From NCBI RefSeq assembly GCF_033807715.1, contig NC_084587.1, positions 16,908,017-16,972,016 on the forward strand: DNA of 64,000 bases. The letters are read 5' to 3'. Position numbers and translations under genes: made by a program. Below the pieces are notes generated by a model that was given only the letters and a program-made list of their open reading frames with translations, made no database searches and was not told where the DNA came from. The DNA is from Cololabis saira (lineage: Eukaryota > Chordata > Actinopteri > Beloniformes > Belonidae). Positions 31,951 through 43,607 of this stretch are shown here, in pieces. Position 1 is the stretch's first letter, and every line of letters starts with the position of its first letter.

Positions 31951-33713
31951 TTAGGGCCCGAGCACTTGCAGTGCGAAGGCCCTATTGTATTTGCAGGAAT
32001 TCTTTGTATTATTTTTTTTTTTATTATTATTTTTCTGACAAAAGGAAGGCCTTTTTGCCCCCCTAAACATGCCCAAAAAGTCACCAAATTTTGCATGCAA
32101 GTCAGGCCTGGCGAAAAATTTGATATTTCATGGTTTGCATTAATGGGCGTGGCAAAACGGCTCAACAGCGCCCCCCGGAAAACTTTGTGCCTCAAGCCCC
32201 ATGATACGATTTGACGTACATGCACGAAAATCGGTACACACCTGTATCATGGCACAACTTAAAGAAAAGTCTCTTGGCGTCATGCCCGAAACCGAACAGG
32301 ATGTCGGCCATTTTGAATTAGTCATGTCATTTTGGCGCAATTTATGCCATTCCTTCGGCAGTTAATACGGCCCGAACCTTAACGTGCACCCGGGTGTGTT
32401 ATACATCAAAATGTGCGTCTCCATCCTCCGACACCACGCATTACTTTTCTCTTTCAAAAGCGTTACCGTGGCGACGCTAGATGCCAAAAAGCCCGCCCAC
32501 CCTTGATCTGATTGGTTCAGACAGAAAAAACTTTGCGCCTCAAGCCCCACAATAAGGTTTGACGTACATGCACGAAAATCGGTACACATCTTTATCATGT
32601 TGCTACTTAAAGAAAAGTCTCTTGGCGCCATGGCCGAAACCGAACAGGAAGTCGGCCATTTTGAACATTCTGAATGAATCGCGTAATTTTGGAGCAATAT
32701 GAGCCATTCCTTTGAGAATTAATACGGCCCGAACCGTAACGTACACCCAGGTGTGTTATACATCAAAATGTGCGTCTCTATCCTGCGACTACGCGCATTA
32801 CTTTTCTCTTTCAAAAGTGTTACCGTGGCGACGCTAGATGCCATAAGGCGCGCCCCCCCTTCATCTGATTGATCCATATTGGATAGTTCCCCAAAAGTCA
32901 CCAAATTTTGCATGCAAGGCAGGCCTGGCGATAAATTTGATATTTCATGGTTTGTATTAATGGGCGTGGCAAAACGGCTCAACAGCGCCCCCCGGAAAAC
33001 TTTGTGCCTCAAGCCCCACAATACGGTTTGACGTACATGCACGAAAATCGGTACACACCTGGATCATGTCGCAACTTAAAGAAAAGTCTCTTGGAGCCAT
33101 GGCCGAAACCGAACAGGAAGTCAGCTATTTTGAATTAATTGTGTAATTTTGGCGCAATTTATGCCATTCCTTCGGCAATTAATACGGCCCGAACCGTAAC
33201 GTGCACCCAGGTGTGTTATACCTCAAAATGTGCGTCTCCATCTTGCGACTACACGCATTACTTTTCTCTTTCAAAAGTGTTACCGTGGCGACGCTAGACG
33301 TGAAAAAGCGTGCCTCCCCTTCATCTGATTGGTCCATATTTGATAGTTCTCCAAAAGTCACCATTTTTTGCATGCAAGCCAGACCTGGCGATAAATTTGA
33401 TATTTCATGGTTTGCATTAATGGGCGTGGCCTAACGGCTCAACAGCGCCCCCTAGAATACTTTTATCTGCCATAACTTTTGAATGGTTTGACATAGGAAG
33501 TTGTGGGTGATGTCATGGGACTCTGTAATGAGTCCTCAAGCTTCGTTGGCCTTAATTAGCCCCGCCCCTTCTTCTGATTGGTTGTCCCTTTTTTCTGCTA
33601 TAACTTTTCAATGGTTTGACATAGGAAGTCGTGGGTGGTGTCATTTCTGATACTTATGGGGGGCGGTGGCCGTGAGTGCGAGGGCCCGTTCATTGCTGCT
33701 TGCAGCTTTAATT
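31951..33713 (+). mobile_element. GGGCCCGAGCAC-family repeat, copy 2 (expanded)
   Basis: Same start (TTAGGGCCCGAGCAC) and end (TTGCAGCTTTAATTTT) as copy 1, but the central module is multiplied. CAAGCCCCAC/ATGATA-type landmarks recur near 32190, 32540 and 33009, and CGGCCCGAACC at 32369, 32725 and 33185, giving units of roughly 350-470 bp. Two units of the 128-bp type array close the element (33468-33655). Minus-strand frames of 60-111 codons are shared between units. Confidence 0.75.
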
Positions 33714-33954
33714 TTATTATTATAATTATCTTATAAACTATTGAAACAGCTGATGAGAGTAACAACAGCAGCAGGACATCACAGGTAGGATATATATATA
33801 TAAAAAAATATATAAATATATATTTAAAAAACTAGCCTAAAAACTTATCCTGATGTTCCATCATCCGCGTTTTCAAAATTACACCTGACTGACTGTGTAT
33901 TTCATCCCGCTGATGTGGGGACAATACATCATTGTACACACCCACACATCTTAC

Positions 33955-34827
33955 ATTATGTTACGCAGATAACGTGTCACGAAGACCCAGTTGCTACATC
34001 AGCCTCCTCCCAACCAGGCACCTACTCCACCCACCAAAAAAGTGGACTACACAAGGCTTGAAAATGTTGACCACTTCCCCTACCTTGGCAGCCTTCTCTC
34101 CTCCAAAGCGGACATTGACTCTGAGGTCAATCATCGCCTGAGCTGTGCCAGCGGAGCTTATGCCAGACTCCGGAAAAGAGTCTTTGAAGACCGAGATCTC
34201 CGGGTCGACACCAAGCTCCTGGTTTACAAGGTTGTGGTTCTCCCCACCTTGCTGTATGGGGCAGAATCATGGACAACCTACAGCAGGCACCTCAGGGCTC
34301 TAGAACAGCACCACCAGATAACCTTGAGAAACATACTCAGGATCAAATGGGAGGACACACGCACTAACATCAGCGTTCTGGAGGAAGCCAAAATGCCCAC
34401 CATCACCACCTTAATAATGCAGCACCAACTCCGATGGACTGGCCATCTCATCCGCATGTCCGACACCCGTCTCCCCAAACAAATTCTATGCTCCCAGCTG
34501 GACAGAGGTCCGCGAGCTCCAGGTGGGCAGAAGAAACGTTTCAAGGACAACATCAAGACCAATCTGAAGAAATTCCTGATAACATCTCAGGACTGGGAGC
34601 ACATGGCCTTGAACAGGCACTGTTGGAGGAGGGCGGTGCAAGAAGGTGCTGCACATTATGAGAAGGAACTCTACCGTGTCGCACAAACCAAACAACAACT
34701 CCGTGAGGAAAGACAGAAAAAGGCTCCAGCGCGACCACAACCCACCACCACTTTCCCCTGTCCACATTGCACAAAAACATGTGGGTCACGGATCGGCCTC
34801 TATGCCCACCTGAAGACCCACAAGTAG
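33955..34827 (+). pseudogene. 3' end of a non-LTR retrotransposon ORF with C2H2 finger
   Basis: A 5'-truncated LINE ORF, clade not assigned. It starts near a YADN remnant of the RT active site (33959-33970) and, after an apparent internal deletion, stays open for about 280 codons from 33991. Recognisable blocks are the post-RT VDHFPYLGSLLSSKADID, the thumb-like VYKVVVLPTLLYGAESWTT, the tail QLRWTGHLIRM, and a C-terminal zinc finger CPHC-X12-H-X3-H (34762-34824). It is not part of the Rex3 family. An uninterrupted frame implies recent insertion, but without the 5' half it cannot move itself. Confidence 0.75.
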
Positions 34828-34881
34828 ACGACCCTGCGAAGAAGACTGTCATACTCGTCTCGAGTGAACGCCGATGATGAT

Positions 34882-34886
34882 GGTGT

Positions 34887-34920
<34 letters not shown>

Positions 34921-34948
34921 ATGCGCGTGTGTGTGTGTGTGTGTGTGT
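34882..34948 (+). repeat. (GT)n microsatellite
   Basis: About 65 bp of GT with two interruptions. It lies exactly between the LINE 3' end and the truncated left edge of the next transposon. Confidence 0.92.
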
Positions 34949-36049
34949 GCTATGATAATGAGGCTCTGTGCTGATTGGCTGCTTGAATGATGTGTAGCAG
35001 GGGAGGAGACAAAACGTCGCTCCGGGGAGAAGAGCAGCGGCTGCGTAGCAAAGTGTGTCCACGGTTCTGCATTAAATCGGCGCGTACCCTACGCCGTAGG
35101 GTACGCGTTGGTGTAACGCGGAACCATAAATCAGCCTTTAGTCACCTCGTCTTCACACAGGAAGATGTAATGTAATTCTAAACAGGTACACCACAGTTAT
35201 TTACTCCGATTCCTCATTTCATTTATGTTACAAGACAAATGAATCATGTTAAATGTAAAGAAATCACAACACTGAATTTTCACAAATGGCAACTTTATTG
35301 TTAAAATATATAAATAACATTTATGCACTACTGCTGGCTCAAGGAAGGACCGTGCGCCTCTGAATGTGTCGTTGAACAGCTCCAGGTGCATTGCTTGGAA
35401 GATTTGAAATCATAAACAGAAGAAAAATGTATTACTGTACTAATAGAGCCGCCGGCGCCCGGAGTTCCCCCGGAGCCCCCAGGTTCGGAGCTCCGTGCTC
35501 GGAGCTCCGGGCCCGGAGCTCCGGGCCCGGGGCTCATCGACGGTCCGGTCTGTGAGCAGCTCCGGTGCTCCTGAGATAAGCTAAATACTTGCCCATGCAA
35601 AGATCATACAAATATAAATAACGTAAAAAAATAGCGTCACTTACTGCTGACTCGCGTGCAGTTGCCGGGTCCGTGCTGTGGGAAGTGATCCTTTTATGAG
35701 GGTAAATGTCGATGCAAAACCTCATTTTAACTGTCCCCTCGCTGTGGAAACAGCCACCGCTTCTAAACAATGGCTGAAGCTCCAGCCGGCGGAGAGAGCT
35801 GGTTGTGGGCATGGTTTCAGCAGCGGAGGCCGACCTATGGAAATGAGCGCCTATGGTGACGTCACCATAGGCGCAGATTCAGAATGGCTCGTAGAAAAGT
35901 CACGTGACACTGGAAGATTCAGCGGGCGGGGGGAACAGACCTTGCAGAAATTCATGGGATTTCATCTTCCCTCTGCTGGCAGGGTGAGGGGAGACCACTT
36001 TATATATGTTAAAACAAAAAAAAAACTTGTTTTTCATAATAGGTCCCCT
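34949..36049 (+). mobile_element. TTAA-family element truncated on the left (copy B)
   Basis: Collinear with copy A from its position 16430 onward, including the palindromic insert (35055-35140) and the TA-rich tail. The right edge CATAATAGGTCCCCT is followed by TTAA (36050-36053). About 180 bp at the left, including the inverted repeat, is replaced by the (GT)n array. A GC-rich portion (35450-35560) holds repeated CGGAGCTCCG words, also seen less regularly in copy A (16980-17100). Confidence 0.82.
35055..35140. mobile_element. Palindromic element inside copy B
   Basis: CGGTTCTGCATTAAATCGGC mirrored by GTGTAACGCGGAACC, with the inner palindrome CCCTACGCCGTAGGG. It occupies the same internal site as in copy A. 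Confidence 0.75.
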
Positions 36050-36767
36050 TTAATAGGAATAAGCGAGTACTGAAAATAAATGGATAGCTTAAATGACTGT
36101 ATTATTGCCTGACTTATAATGTGTTACATTACTTTTATATGAGAGATTAGTTATTATTATCAAAATAGCCACGGATTTACAGTTAGACATTCTGAAATGC
36201 TAAAATATTATTTAATGTAACTGTAGATCCAGGAAAGAGTGCTGTGGTGGAGTAGCATGACTGTAGGTCCCTGCCATTGTCTGTCAAAAAATGTATGAAG
36301 CATTCGTCACAGGACCTGTTTTTTAAGGGCAGTTTGGAAGCCTTTGTTCCAATGTTGAAAACCATTGTGTAAATATGTTCATTTCTGCTCCAAAGTTGGA
36401 CATTTTAACACAGGAGTCAATGGATGTTGATTAGCTTTGGAGCCAGCCCCTAGTGGCCAGCCGAGAAACTGCAACGAATCTTAGGACATAGCATAGGGCT
36501 CAACTCAGAAGAGTGAGATTGTTGGTGCTTGGTCCCTACAGCTAACCACAACCGTGTTCGATGATCAGTACAGTGAAACTAATCATGGAGAGGTGTCCAA
36601 CACCGCTTGGAAGACGTGTGTGTGTGTGTGTGGTGGGGGTGGGGTGGGGGTGGGGTGGGCTTAATTTCACAGTTGAAATGCTTTGTAATGTGCATTACTA
36701 TATGTAATGAGTATAATATTGCCAAAATGTTGAGAGTAATGTGTTTATACTACTGTTACAGTAGGGT

Positions 36768-36925
36768 GGAATGTCCTCTCTAGATGGAGTGAGATACTGC
36801 CACATATGGAAGAGTGTAAGTATCTTTGAGTCTTAGTCACGAGTGAGGGAAGAAAGGGGCAAGAGATCAACATAGGGATCAGTGCAGCGTCTGCAGGACT
36901 CTGCACTGGTCTGTCGATCTAATCA
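36768..36925 (+). pseudogene. Short Rex3 fragment
   Basis: Matches the main Rex3 copy at 11860-12000: GAGTGTAAGTATCTTTGAGT (for 'gagttcaagtatctcgggg'), then 'cacgagtgagggaa', 'gggatcagtgcagcgtctgcag' and 'actggtctgtcg'. It is a coding fragment around the KYLG block, frameshifted. Neighbouring DNA on both sides is unrelated. Confidence 0.7.
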
Positions 36926-36969
36926 CCTGATATGCCTTATGTTAGATCAGGATATGTGCAGTTTTTTTG

Positions 36970-36974
<5 letters not shown>

Positions 36975-37007
<33 letters not shown>

Positions 37008-37020
37008 GTGTGTGTGTGCA
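36975..37020 (+). repeat. (GT)n microsatellite
   Basis: About 45 bp of GT. A second short GT run with GGGGT repeats lies at 36618-36658. Confidence 0.92.
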
Positions 37021-38570
37021 GCAGACCACTCCACCTATACACTTCCACTATAAGATGAGTGAAAATTGACGATGCTATATATGTCAAACTTTTAAATCAA
37101 CAGCAAAATTAGATCCGCCTCACGGATCTGATCCAGTACCCATGAACTGTTGCGGAAAGTTGCAGGATTTATTTTTGTATTGAATATAACACATAATGTG
37201 TTACAAGACACCATTATTCTAGATGTATCTACCATCCCCTGAGAGGCTTAATATTTTCATCTCCTTATAAGCATAAAGAACAGTAATTCACATAATTTAT
37301 AGCCACAGAGGATAAGGCAGTCAAATTGCTACCATTAAATAGGGTTTTCAGAGATGAAATTAGTTTTCATGCAATTATAAGTCTCCACTAATTCTTGACA
37401 CACTGGCACAGAGCATGAAGAGGGGGAGGTGGCGCTCAGCAGCGCAGGGGTACAATCGCACACACACCCACACGTGCACACCTCCGCCGATTTCTCACCC
37501 ACACACATACCCACACGAGAACACCCTTCCGCAGGCATGATTGAGTGTCGTTATTCTTGTTAGTACCTTGTCCTCACAGGAGAATGTAGTTAATTAAAAG
37601 TGCATGTGATGTTTATTAAGTTTGCTAGCACGACATCCGCCCACACTTCCTCAAATCCTTTTCTTAACTTCATTAGCTGGAGCCAGCACTCACAGCTCCA
37701 CAAACACGCCATAGACGATCGCTTTCTCACTATCCCTGTGTCTGCACACTTTTACACAACCCTTCAGACGAAGGGGTTTGACGTGCAAGAAAATAACCAT
37801 ATTCTCAGTCTCTTACTTGAAATTCGTGCATGTCTCCTTGTTTATGTGGACTTGGCTGTATGTGTGAGCAAAATGCGCCTGTACGCATATGTGTGAAGGT
37901 CCTTTGATTGAGGATGTCAAAGGTGACTGCCCACGCGGCAATTAGAGGTGCCAGGAGAGAGAGACTGTATGAATGTAATGTAATTGTGGGTTCTGTGAAG
38001 GAGTTTTTAATAGAGGTGCGGAGACAGATGGCATGCATTCATTACAGCATGATAGCTTAACACATCTGATATTTCCTGTTCCTTTCTGTCTACCCCTCTA
38101 AATCAAACTTTCTCCAGGCATTTCTTAGCTTCCTGAGACAAAAGCTCAACCATCAGTGCGTTCAGTTGCGATACAAGACCCGCAACGGACCTATGAGCCA
38201 AGTATCATTTTCTCTTCTGCTGCAAGGAAGCACATTGATCAGATATCCTTGTACGGTGCACAATCCACAGAAAACACTCAAGCCTTATTTCAACACAGGA
38301 ATAGGTTTCATTTCGAAATGTATTCACTGCATTGAAGAGGGATATCATTTGCAGAAGGGAAGCAAAATAGAAGCTCTCATGCAGTCCAGAACTATAATAC
38401 CTCACTCAAGGAGTTGAAATATTAAAACTACCCTCCTGTCATGAAAACTCCTTGAATGTATAAGATTTTGTCCTTCCTCACCAGCCCACCCACTCCTGTG
38501 CTCCAGTTTCTTTTTAGAAGAGATTGAAAAGTCTCTTAGAGTCTTCTGTCTCATTTCTACGCCTGTCAGA
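37021..38570. other. Unassigned non-coding DNA
   Basis: CA-rich segment near 37460-37520. Frames of up to 98 codons (37600-37896, 38166-38417) have no recognisable domain. Confidence 0.5.
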
Positions 38571-38574
38571 GATC

Positions 38575-38980
38575 TCTGTGGTGGGAAAAAAAGAGAGAGA
38601 GAGACAGAGTGAGAGAAAATTGCTAAGAAGGGGGAGTATAGATCAAACACTTTATAATGTAGTCCAATGAAGCTGGGAACTCCAAACGCTATTACTTGCA
38701 ATGATACGCTGCCAAATCACCATCAGAACCTCCCTGTCAGCTTTTAAGAAGATCGGCTTCATTTTTTAGACAAAAGAGAGTTTTGACAGTTAAGGGGTGT
38801 GGCTGAAGAAAAAGGGGACTGCTGAGAAATTAAAAAAGAGAGAGAAAGGCAGAATGGGAGGAGGAAGAGGCTCTTCCATTCTAGATAAGATGAGAAGATG
38901 AGAGGTAATTGCCTCTATTATAGAAGAAAGGGGAAAGACGAGGAGAGGGGAGGAAAGAAGACGGGGGGGGGGGGGGGTTA
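38575..38980 (+). repeat. Purine-rich tract ending in poly(G)
   Basis: Long stretches of almost pure A/G on the plus strand (38581-38645, 38805-38875, 38925-38980), with a GAGAGAGAGA run and a terminal G15 (38965-38979). Confidence 0.75.
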
Positions 38981-39239
38981 TTAAAGTCACATGATGCAGC
39001 TTTAAAAGGTCACCTGTGATATGTATGCAGTTATGTTCGCCTGTTATGGATGTGCTCCACACCAGATTGAAAGATTTGGAGCTGCCATAATGGTTATTTT
39101 AGTGCAGTACTTTTGATTCATATCAGGTATTCATATTTTTTTCCCCAACCCACTGAAACTGTCGATATTGTCCTGAAAAAGTGCAAATTTCTCTCTGAAT
39201 GGAGAGGACAAAAGTGAAATGATTGTCTGGCTCAGAGGC

Positions 39240-39930
39240 AACAGCTGCTCATGACCTATCTGTATCTCTCCCCTCTATCGGTCTTGTATCTCTGATATCT
39301 GAATGCATAAGTGGCTAACCTCTTTTCACCTCTGTTTTGCTTTTTTAGCTGCCTCTCCCTCTTCTCCTTCCAGTTCAATCAATCAGTGGGCCCAGAGGAG
39401 GTTTATTAGTGTGTCTTTTCTCCATTTTTCTTATCTGGTTTCTCTCTCTCTGCTTCCTGTTAAGATCTCCCATCTTATGGTGCTTTTTATTCATTTTGTT
39501 CAGAGTCATCAGCATTTTTTTTCCATCCCTTTCATGTTGCCCCTTTTTAATTTGGCTTAATAGATGTGGCATCGTTCCCCCGATGCATAAACTTTTTACC
39601 TCTTTAACTGGTTTTAGTCCTTCAGTACTACCTTGCACCTTTCCCTCTACTTTTCTCCATTTTATTACTTCGGACATCTTTCCTTCCTCTGTCCACTTCA
39701 GCTTATCTAACCCCTTTTAAAATTTTCACTCCATTCATGCCATCCCTCCGTGTGCTTCATCTCTCCCTCAGCTTTGCTATCTTTGCCAAACTTGAATCCC
39801 CCACCCCCCCCACCCCTTCATCTTCAGTTGCCTCTATCCGCCCTCCCCTCTCTCCACTGCCCCCTCCCAAAGCCCCTCCGCTCTCCTCCGTCTTCCCCTT
39901 TCCTTTCCTTTACGCTTTCGCTTTCACCTG
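39240..39930 (+). repeat. Pyrimidine-rich region
   Basis: Strong C/T excess on the plus strand over nearly 700 bp, especially 39760-39920. The overlapping 70-100 codon frames (Ser/Pro/Leu/Phe-rich) follow from this skew, not from coding. Confidence 0.7.
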
Positions 39931-40980
39931 CTGCAGTACCGTCAGTGAGGCTGTCTGTAAGATAAGCGACCCCAGTGTAGAGCCTTCAGGATCCTGACAA
40001 GATACAGCCCCATGTGTTCAGGCATGCCTCAAAGCCAGGCAGGCATTGAACCTGTCACAGAGACACTGGCAGCTCAGGGCACGAGACGGCTTCCAGGCAG
40101 ACACTGCAGGATTCGCTGGTTTAAAGTATGAATCTTTGTTTACACACACTGAAGATGTTTAACCTCGTTCACCCCAAGTACACTGTTGAGAATTGCTGAC
40201 TAGACTAGGTTGACTATTCACCAGGCAGACAAGGTTGGACGCTAACCAAGCACTTGTACTTGATTCAGGTGTAAGAGCTCTCATGCACACATGTGCACAC
40301 AAGTATGAAATACACAGTAAAAAGAAATGACATGTAACAACCCAGAACTGCTGTACAGAAATTAAAATGCATGCATTTCGTATTAAAAAAGTCATCACGA
40401 ACATCAAGGGAATGCTCCCTCCCATGCACATTCACTCCTGAATACTTAAATAGTGGGCCACCTCCAATCACATGCTCACACGTACACGCACGAGTCCCTG
40501 CGGGTCTGCTTGTGCTGCGTTTGTCTTGTAGTTGGGCTTGTGGCTCCAACCAATTAGCAAAGCAGAAGAGAGAGATTTTAAAGCATAATGACACTGTGGT
40601 GTCTTTTTTTACGGCACAAGCCGCAGAAGCCCCACAAGCAAGGATCACAAGTAATCAGATCAGATCAAAGTGTTAACACAGGCCAGATGACACACATACT
40701 GTACTGAGCTCTGCTTAACCATCCGTTTTGTCTTATGCTTATTATTTCTTCTTCTCAGAGGTTGAAAACGCAGGGTTTGTGGGTGAAAGCAGTCGGGAGG
40801 GGTCACGTGCAGGCTGGAAGGTAGCTACCAGCTTCACCTCTGCTGTGGCCCCACCTCCATCTACTAAGTCTGGTCCACATTTTTTGTTGGACATCATCTT
40901 GTTGTTTGAAATGCAATCTCTTCTTTGTTGGGGTCCAATGTTTCACATCACTTCAATGTCATTTGTCTTCTGTCCTCCAG
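39931..40980. other. Unassigned non-coding DNA
   Basis: No repeat recognised. Opposite-strand frames of 101-127 codons overlap at 40265-40676 and have no recognisable similarity. Confidence 0.5.
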
Positions 40981-41101
40981 GGGCAAATTTAGCAGAGCTG
41001 AGATATCCCCAGAGGATTTCCACACAGGGGGTGTTGGTGACGAAGGGAAGTTTACATACATTCATAGTGGATATGAATGCTATGATAATATTTCCCTTAA
41101 A
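40981..41101 (+). other. Possible protein-coding exon (weak)
   Basis: A pyrimidine-rich tract ending TGTCCTCCAG (acceptor AG at 40979-40980) precedes an open stretch, and an AAA|GTGATC donor-like site follows at 41101/41102. In the frame starting GGC at 40982 the product reads GKFSRAEISPEDFHTGGV… and ends …GKFTYIHSGYECYDNISLK, a mixed-composition peptide unlike the low-complexity frames elsewhere. The Y-x-H-x-G-x-E…D-x-I pattern faintly recalls chondroitin-sulfate-proteoglycan (CSPG) repeats, but I cannot name the protein. The donor is weak and no partner exons were found. Confidence 0.25.
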
Positions 41102-41344
41102 GTGATCCCTTTGAAGTCTTCTTTTGCTGGGACAGAATAATTGCATAAATACATCTATAATAAAGAAAGCTTGCCTCTCTTTAGGGCTTCTGACATCAAC
41201 ACAGGGTCAAAATTATTTGTACAGACTCAAAAAGATTAAAAGAATTCAGCGGTGGTGACAGTTCCTCCTAGTGAACATGACTGACTGCAGCTGGTAGTCG
41301 GATGTTTGCCAACACTTGTTGGACTGACAAAGTACTGTACAATG

Positions 41345-42050
41345 GGAATGTGTGAGGAGTTCAAAGCAAGTCTGAAAAGACGATCAGAGCCTGTATCTCA
41401 GTAATGTCTCATTGAGTCATTTCCTGACCAAGCTTTTAGATTAAAGGGTCACCTACGCAGGCACAGGGAGTGCGTAAAAGCCAATCAAATATCAATACTT
41501 GTGAATGATCGAGGGCACGTGGGACAAAAATGACCGAATCTGAAATGAAATGGGTATAGGGGTAGACGCATGTTTTTGCTTATATCTTCAAAGTTAAAAG
41601 GAGAGTAAAGTTATTCATATTTCCTATGTATTGTCAAATCGAATGGCTTCATAATCACATTTTGAATCTCTGTCAAAAAACATTTTTAAATGACTTTGAA
41701 GTTAATCAAATGATTTTCACAAAACTGACCGTGCTGATGGAAAGTTGTAAAAAAGGCAATCCATTTCAAAGTTGCGCGCTGATCAGACTTCTGGGTTTGG
41801 CTCGAAGGCACTCCTTGGCTTGTATCTTGCAAGGCAATAACCTAAACTTAATGAAACTTGTGGTTTCAAATGTGGTAAAATGTCACCCACTGGAGGTGCT
41901 CCAACCACCAAATGCCAATATCTCATGAACCAGTTAACCTGCAGTGAGAGGGAGTGAGGTGTTCAGCGCAGGTCTGAAAGGACAATTGTATCCTCCATCT
42001 CAATAATGTCTCACTGAGTAATTTCTTATCAACTGTGCCTTCCAATTCTT
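41345..42050 (+). repeat. Pair of diverged direct repeats about 600 bp apart
   Basis: About 85 bp at 41352-41435 (GTGAGGAGTTCAAAGCAAGT…ATGTCTCATTGAGTCATTTC) recurs at 41957-42036 (GTGAGGTGTTCAGCGCAGGT…ATGTCTCACTGAGTAATTTC). The sequence between them is unassigned. This could be a local duplication or the ends of an old element. Confidence 0.6.
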
Positions 42051-42081
42051 AAAACTAGCTGCATTCAAGCAGATTCATTCA

Positions 42082-42360
42082 TCCATGTCCTATACAGGTG
42101 TCAACCTAATCAGGGTCACAGGGGTCTGGAGGCTATCCCAGCTGTCACCAAAGCTGGGAGCCATGAGCCATCGCGTGTGGTGGAGAGGTCGCCTGTCCAT
42201 CACAGGGGCAGAGACAAGCAATCGTGAATTCTCAGTCACTCATACTGGTAATTTATAGTCAGTACACAACTTAACATGCATGGTTTAGGACTGTGAGATA
42301 AAACTCTATAGGTATGGGGACAACAATCAAACTCTAATTAGAGAGGCCCCTAACCAAGAT
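42082..42360 (-). repeat. Diverged copy of the 25.6-kb SINE-like repeat
   Basis: Order of landmarks as at 25565-25931: 'agggtcacaggggtctggag', 'ctatcccagctg', 'aggtcgcctgtccatcacaggg', then a decayed 'ggactgtgagataaaactc' segment. The tRNA-like head is no longer recognisable. Confidence 0.6.
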
Positions 42361-42682
42361 TGGAGCTTTTGCTTGAAATCACATGCATTTTACTCAACTC
42401 CCACTCGGTAAGGATCAGGTCTTTGATGCTGAAACATTTACTTGTCTCACTGAACTTCATTTTCTGCTAACAGATTCTCACTGTGATTTGAGTTTGAATC
42501 CTGATTAGGCAATTGTTTTACTTCCCCAAACTCATGTGGAACCATAGGGGAGCAACATGATTCTAAATAATGACTATAATAATGACTATAAGGAAACCTC
42601 TTGGTAATTCACATCTCCCTAATGCCAGGCATTTATATAAAAATGCTTTAAACTTTGGAGAGTGTTAAGAAAAACACAAGCA

Positions 42683-43607
42683 AATTAAAGCTGCAAGCAG
42701 TGATGAACGGGCCCTCGCAGCCTTGTGCACGTTCAGGCGTGCTGCAGTGGAAGCGCTTGTATGACTTGCATGTAGATTCTTCAGGCCTGGACATTTAGCG
42801 GATGACACCACCCACGACTCTCTATATCAAACCATTCAAAAGTTATGGCAGAAGGTAGGAACTATCAAATATCGACCAATCAGAAGAAGGGGCGGGGCTA
42901 ATTTGCACCAATTATGTCCAATGACTCAAAACCGAATCCGATGACACCACCCACGACTCTTTATATCAAACCATTCAAAAGTTATGGCAGAAAGTAGGAA
43001 CTATCAAATATGGACCAATCAGATGAAGGGGGGGCGCTTTTTGGCGTGTATTGCCGCCAAGGTAACGCTTTTGACTGAGAAAAGTGATGCGCATCGTTGC
43101 AGGATCTAGACGCACATTTTGATGTATAACACACCTGGGTGCACATTACGGTTCGGGCGAAGAAGCGGCCAAAGTAATGGCATAAATTGCACCAAAATTA
43201 CACGATTAATTCAAAATAGCCGACTTCCTGTTCAGTTTCGGGCATGGCGCCAAGAGACTTTTCTTTAAGTTGCGACATGATACAGGTGTGTACCGATTTC
43301 CGTGCATGTACGTCAAACCGTATTGTGGGGCTTGAGGCAAGAAGTTTAGGGGTCTAGGGGGCGATGTTGAGCCATTAGGCCACACCCATTAATGCAAACC
43401 ATTAAATATCAAATAAAAAAAAAAAAAAAATCAAGTTTTTCGCCAGGCCTGGCTTGCGTGCAAAATTTGGTGACTTTTGGGGCACGTTTAGGGGGGCAAA
43501 AAGGCCCTCCTTTCGTCAGAAAAATAAAAACCAGGAAAAAAAAAAAACAGGAAAAAAATTCCTACAGATACAATAGGGCCTTCTCACTCTAAGTGCTCGG
43601 GCCCTAA
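42683..43607 (-). mobile_element. GGGCCCGAGCAC-family repeat, copy 3, minus orientation
   Basis: Reads in reverse from TTAGGGCCCGAGCACTT (43607 side) to GCTTGCAGCTTTAATTTG (42683 side). It contains one protein-like module (43040-43480) and two 128-bp-type units (42790-43020). An A-rich tract of about 17 bp (43413-43430) interrupts the module. It is the shortest of the three copies. Confidence 0.78.

Noticed and set aside
34553..35062. 169-codon minus-strand frame
   Set aside because: It is antisense to the open LINE C-terminus, crosses the (GT)n array as His-Thr repeats, and runs into a transposon end.
39303..39997. Series of overlapping 70-103 codon frames rich in Ser, Pro, Leu and Phe
   Set aside because: They reflect the C/T skew of the region. 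Three frames are open over the same DNA and none has a recognisable domain.
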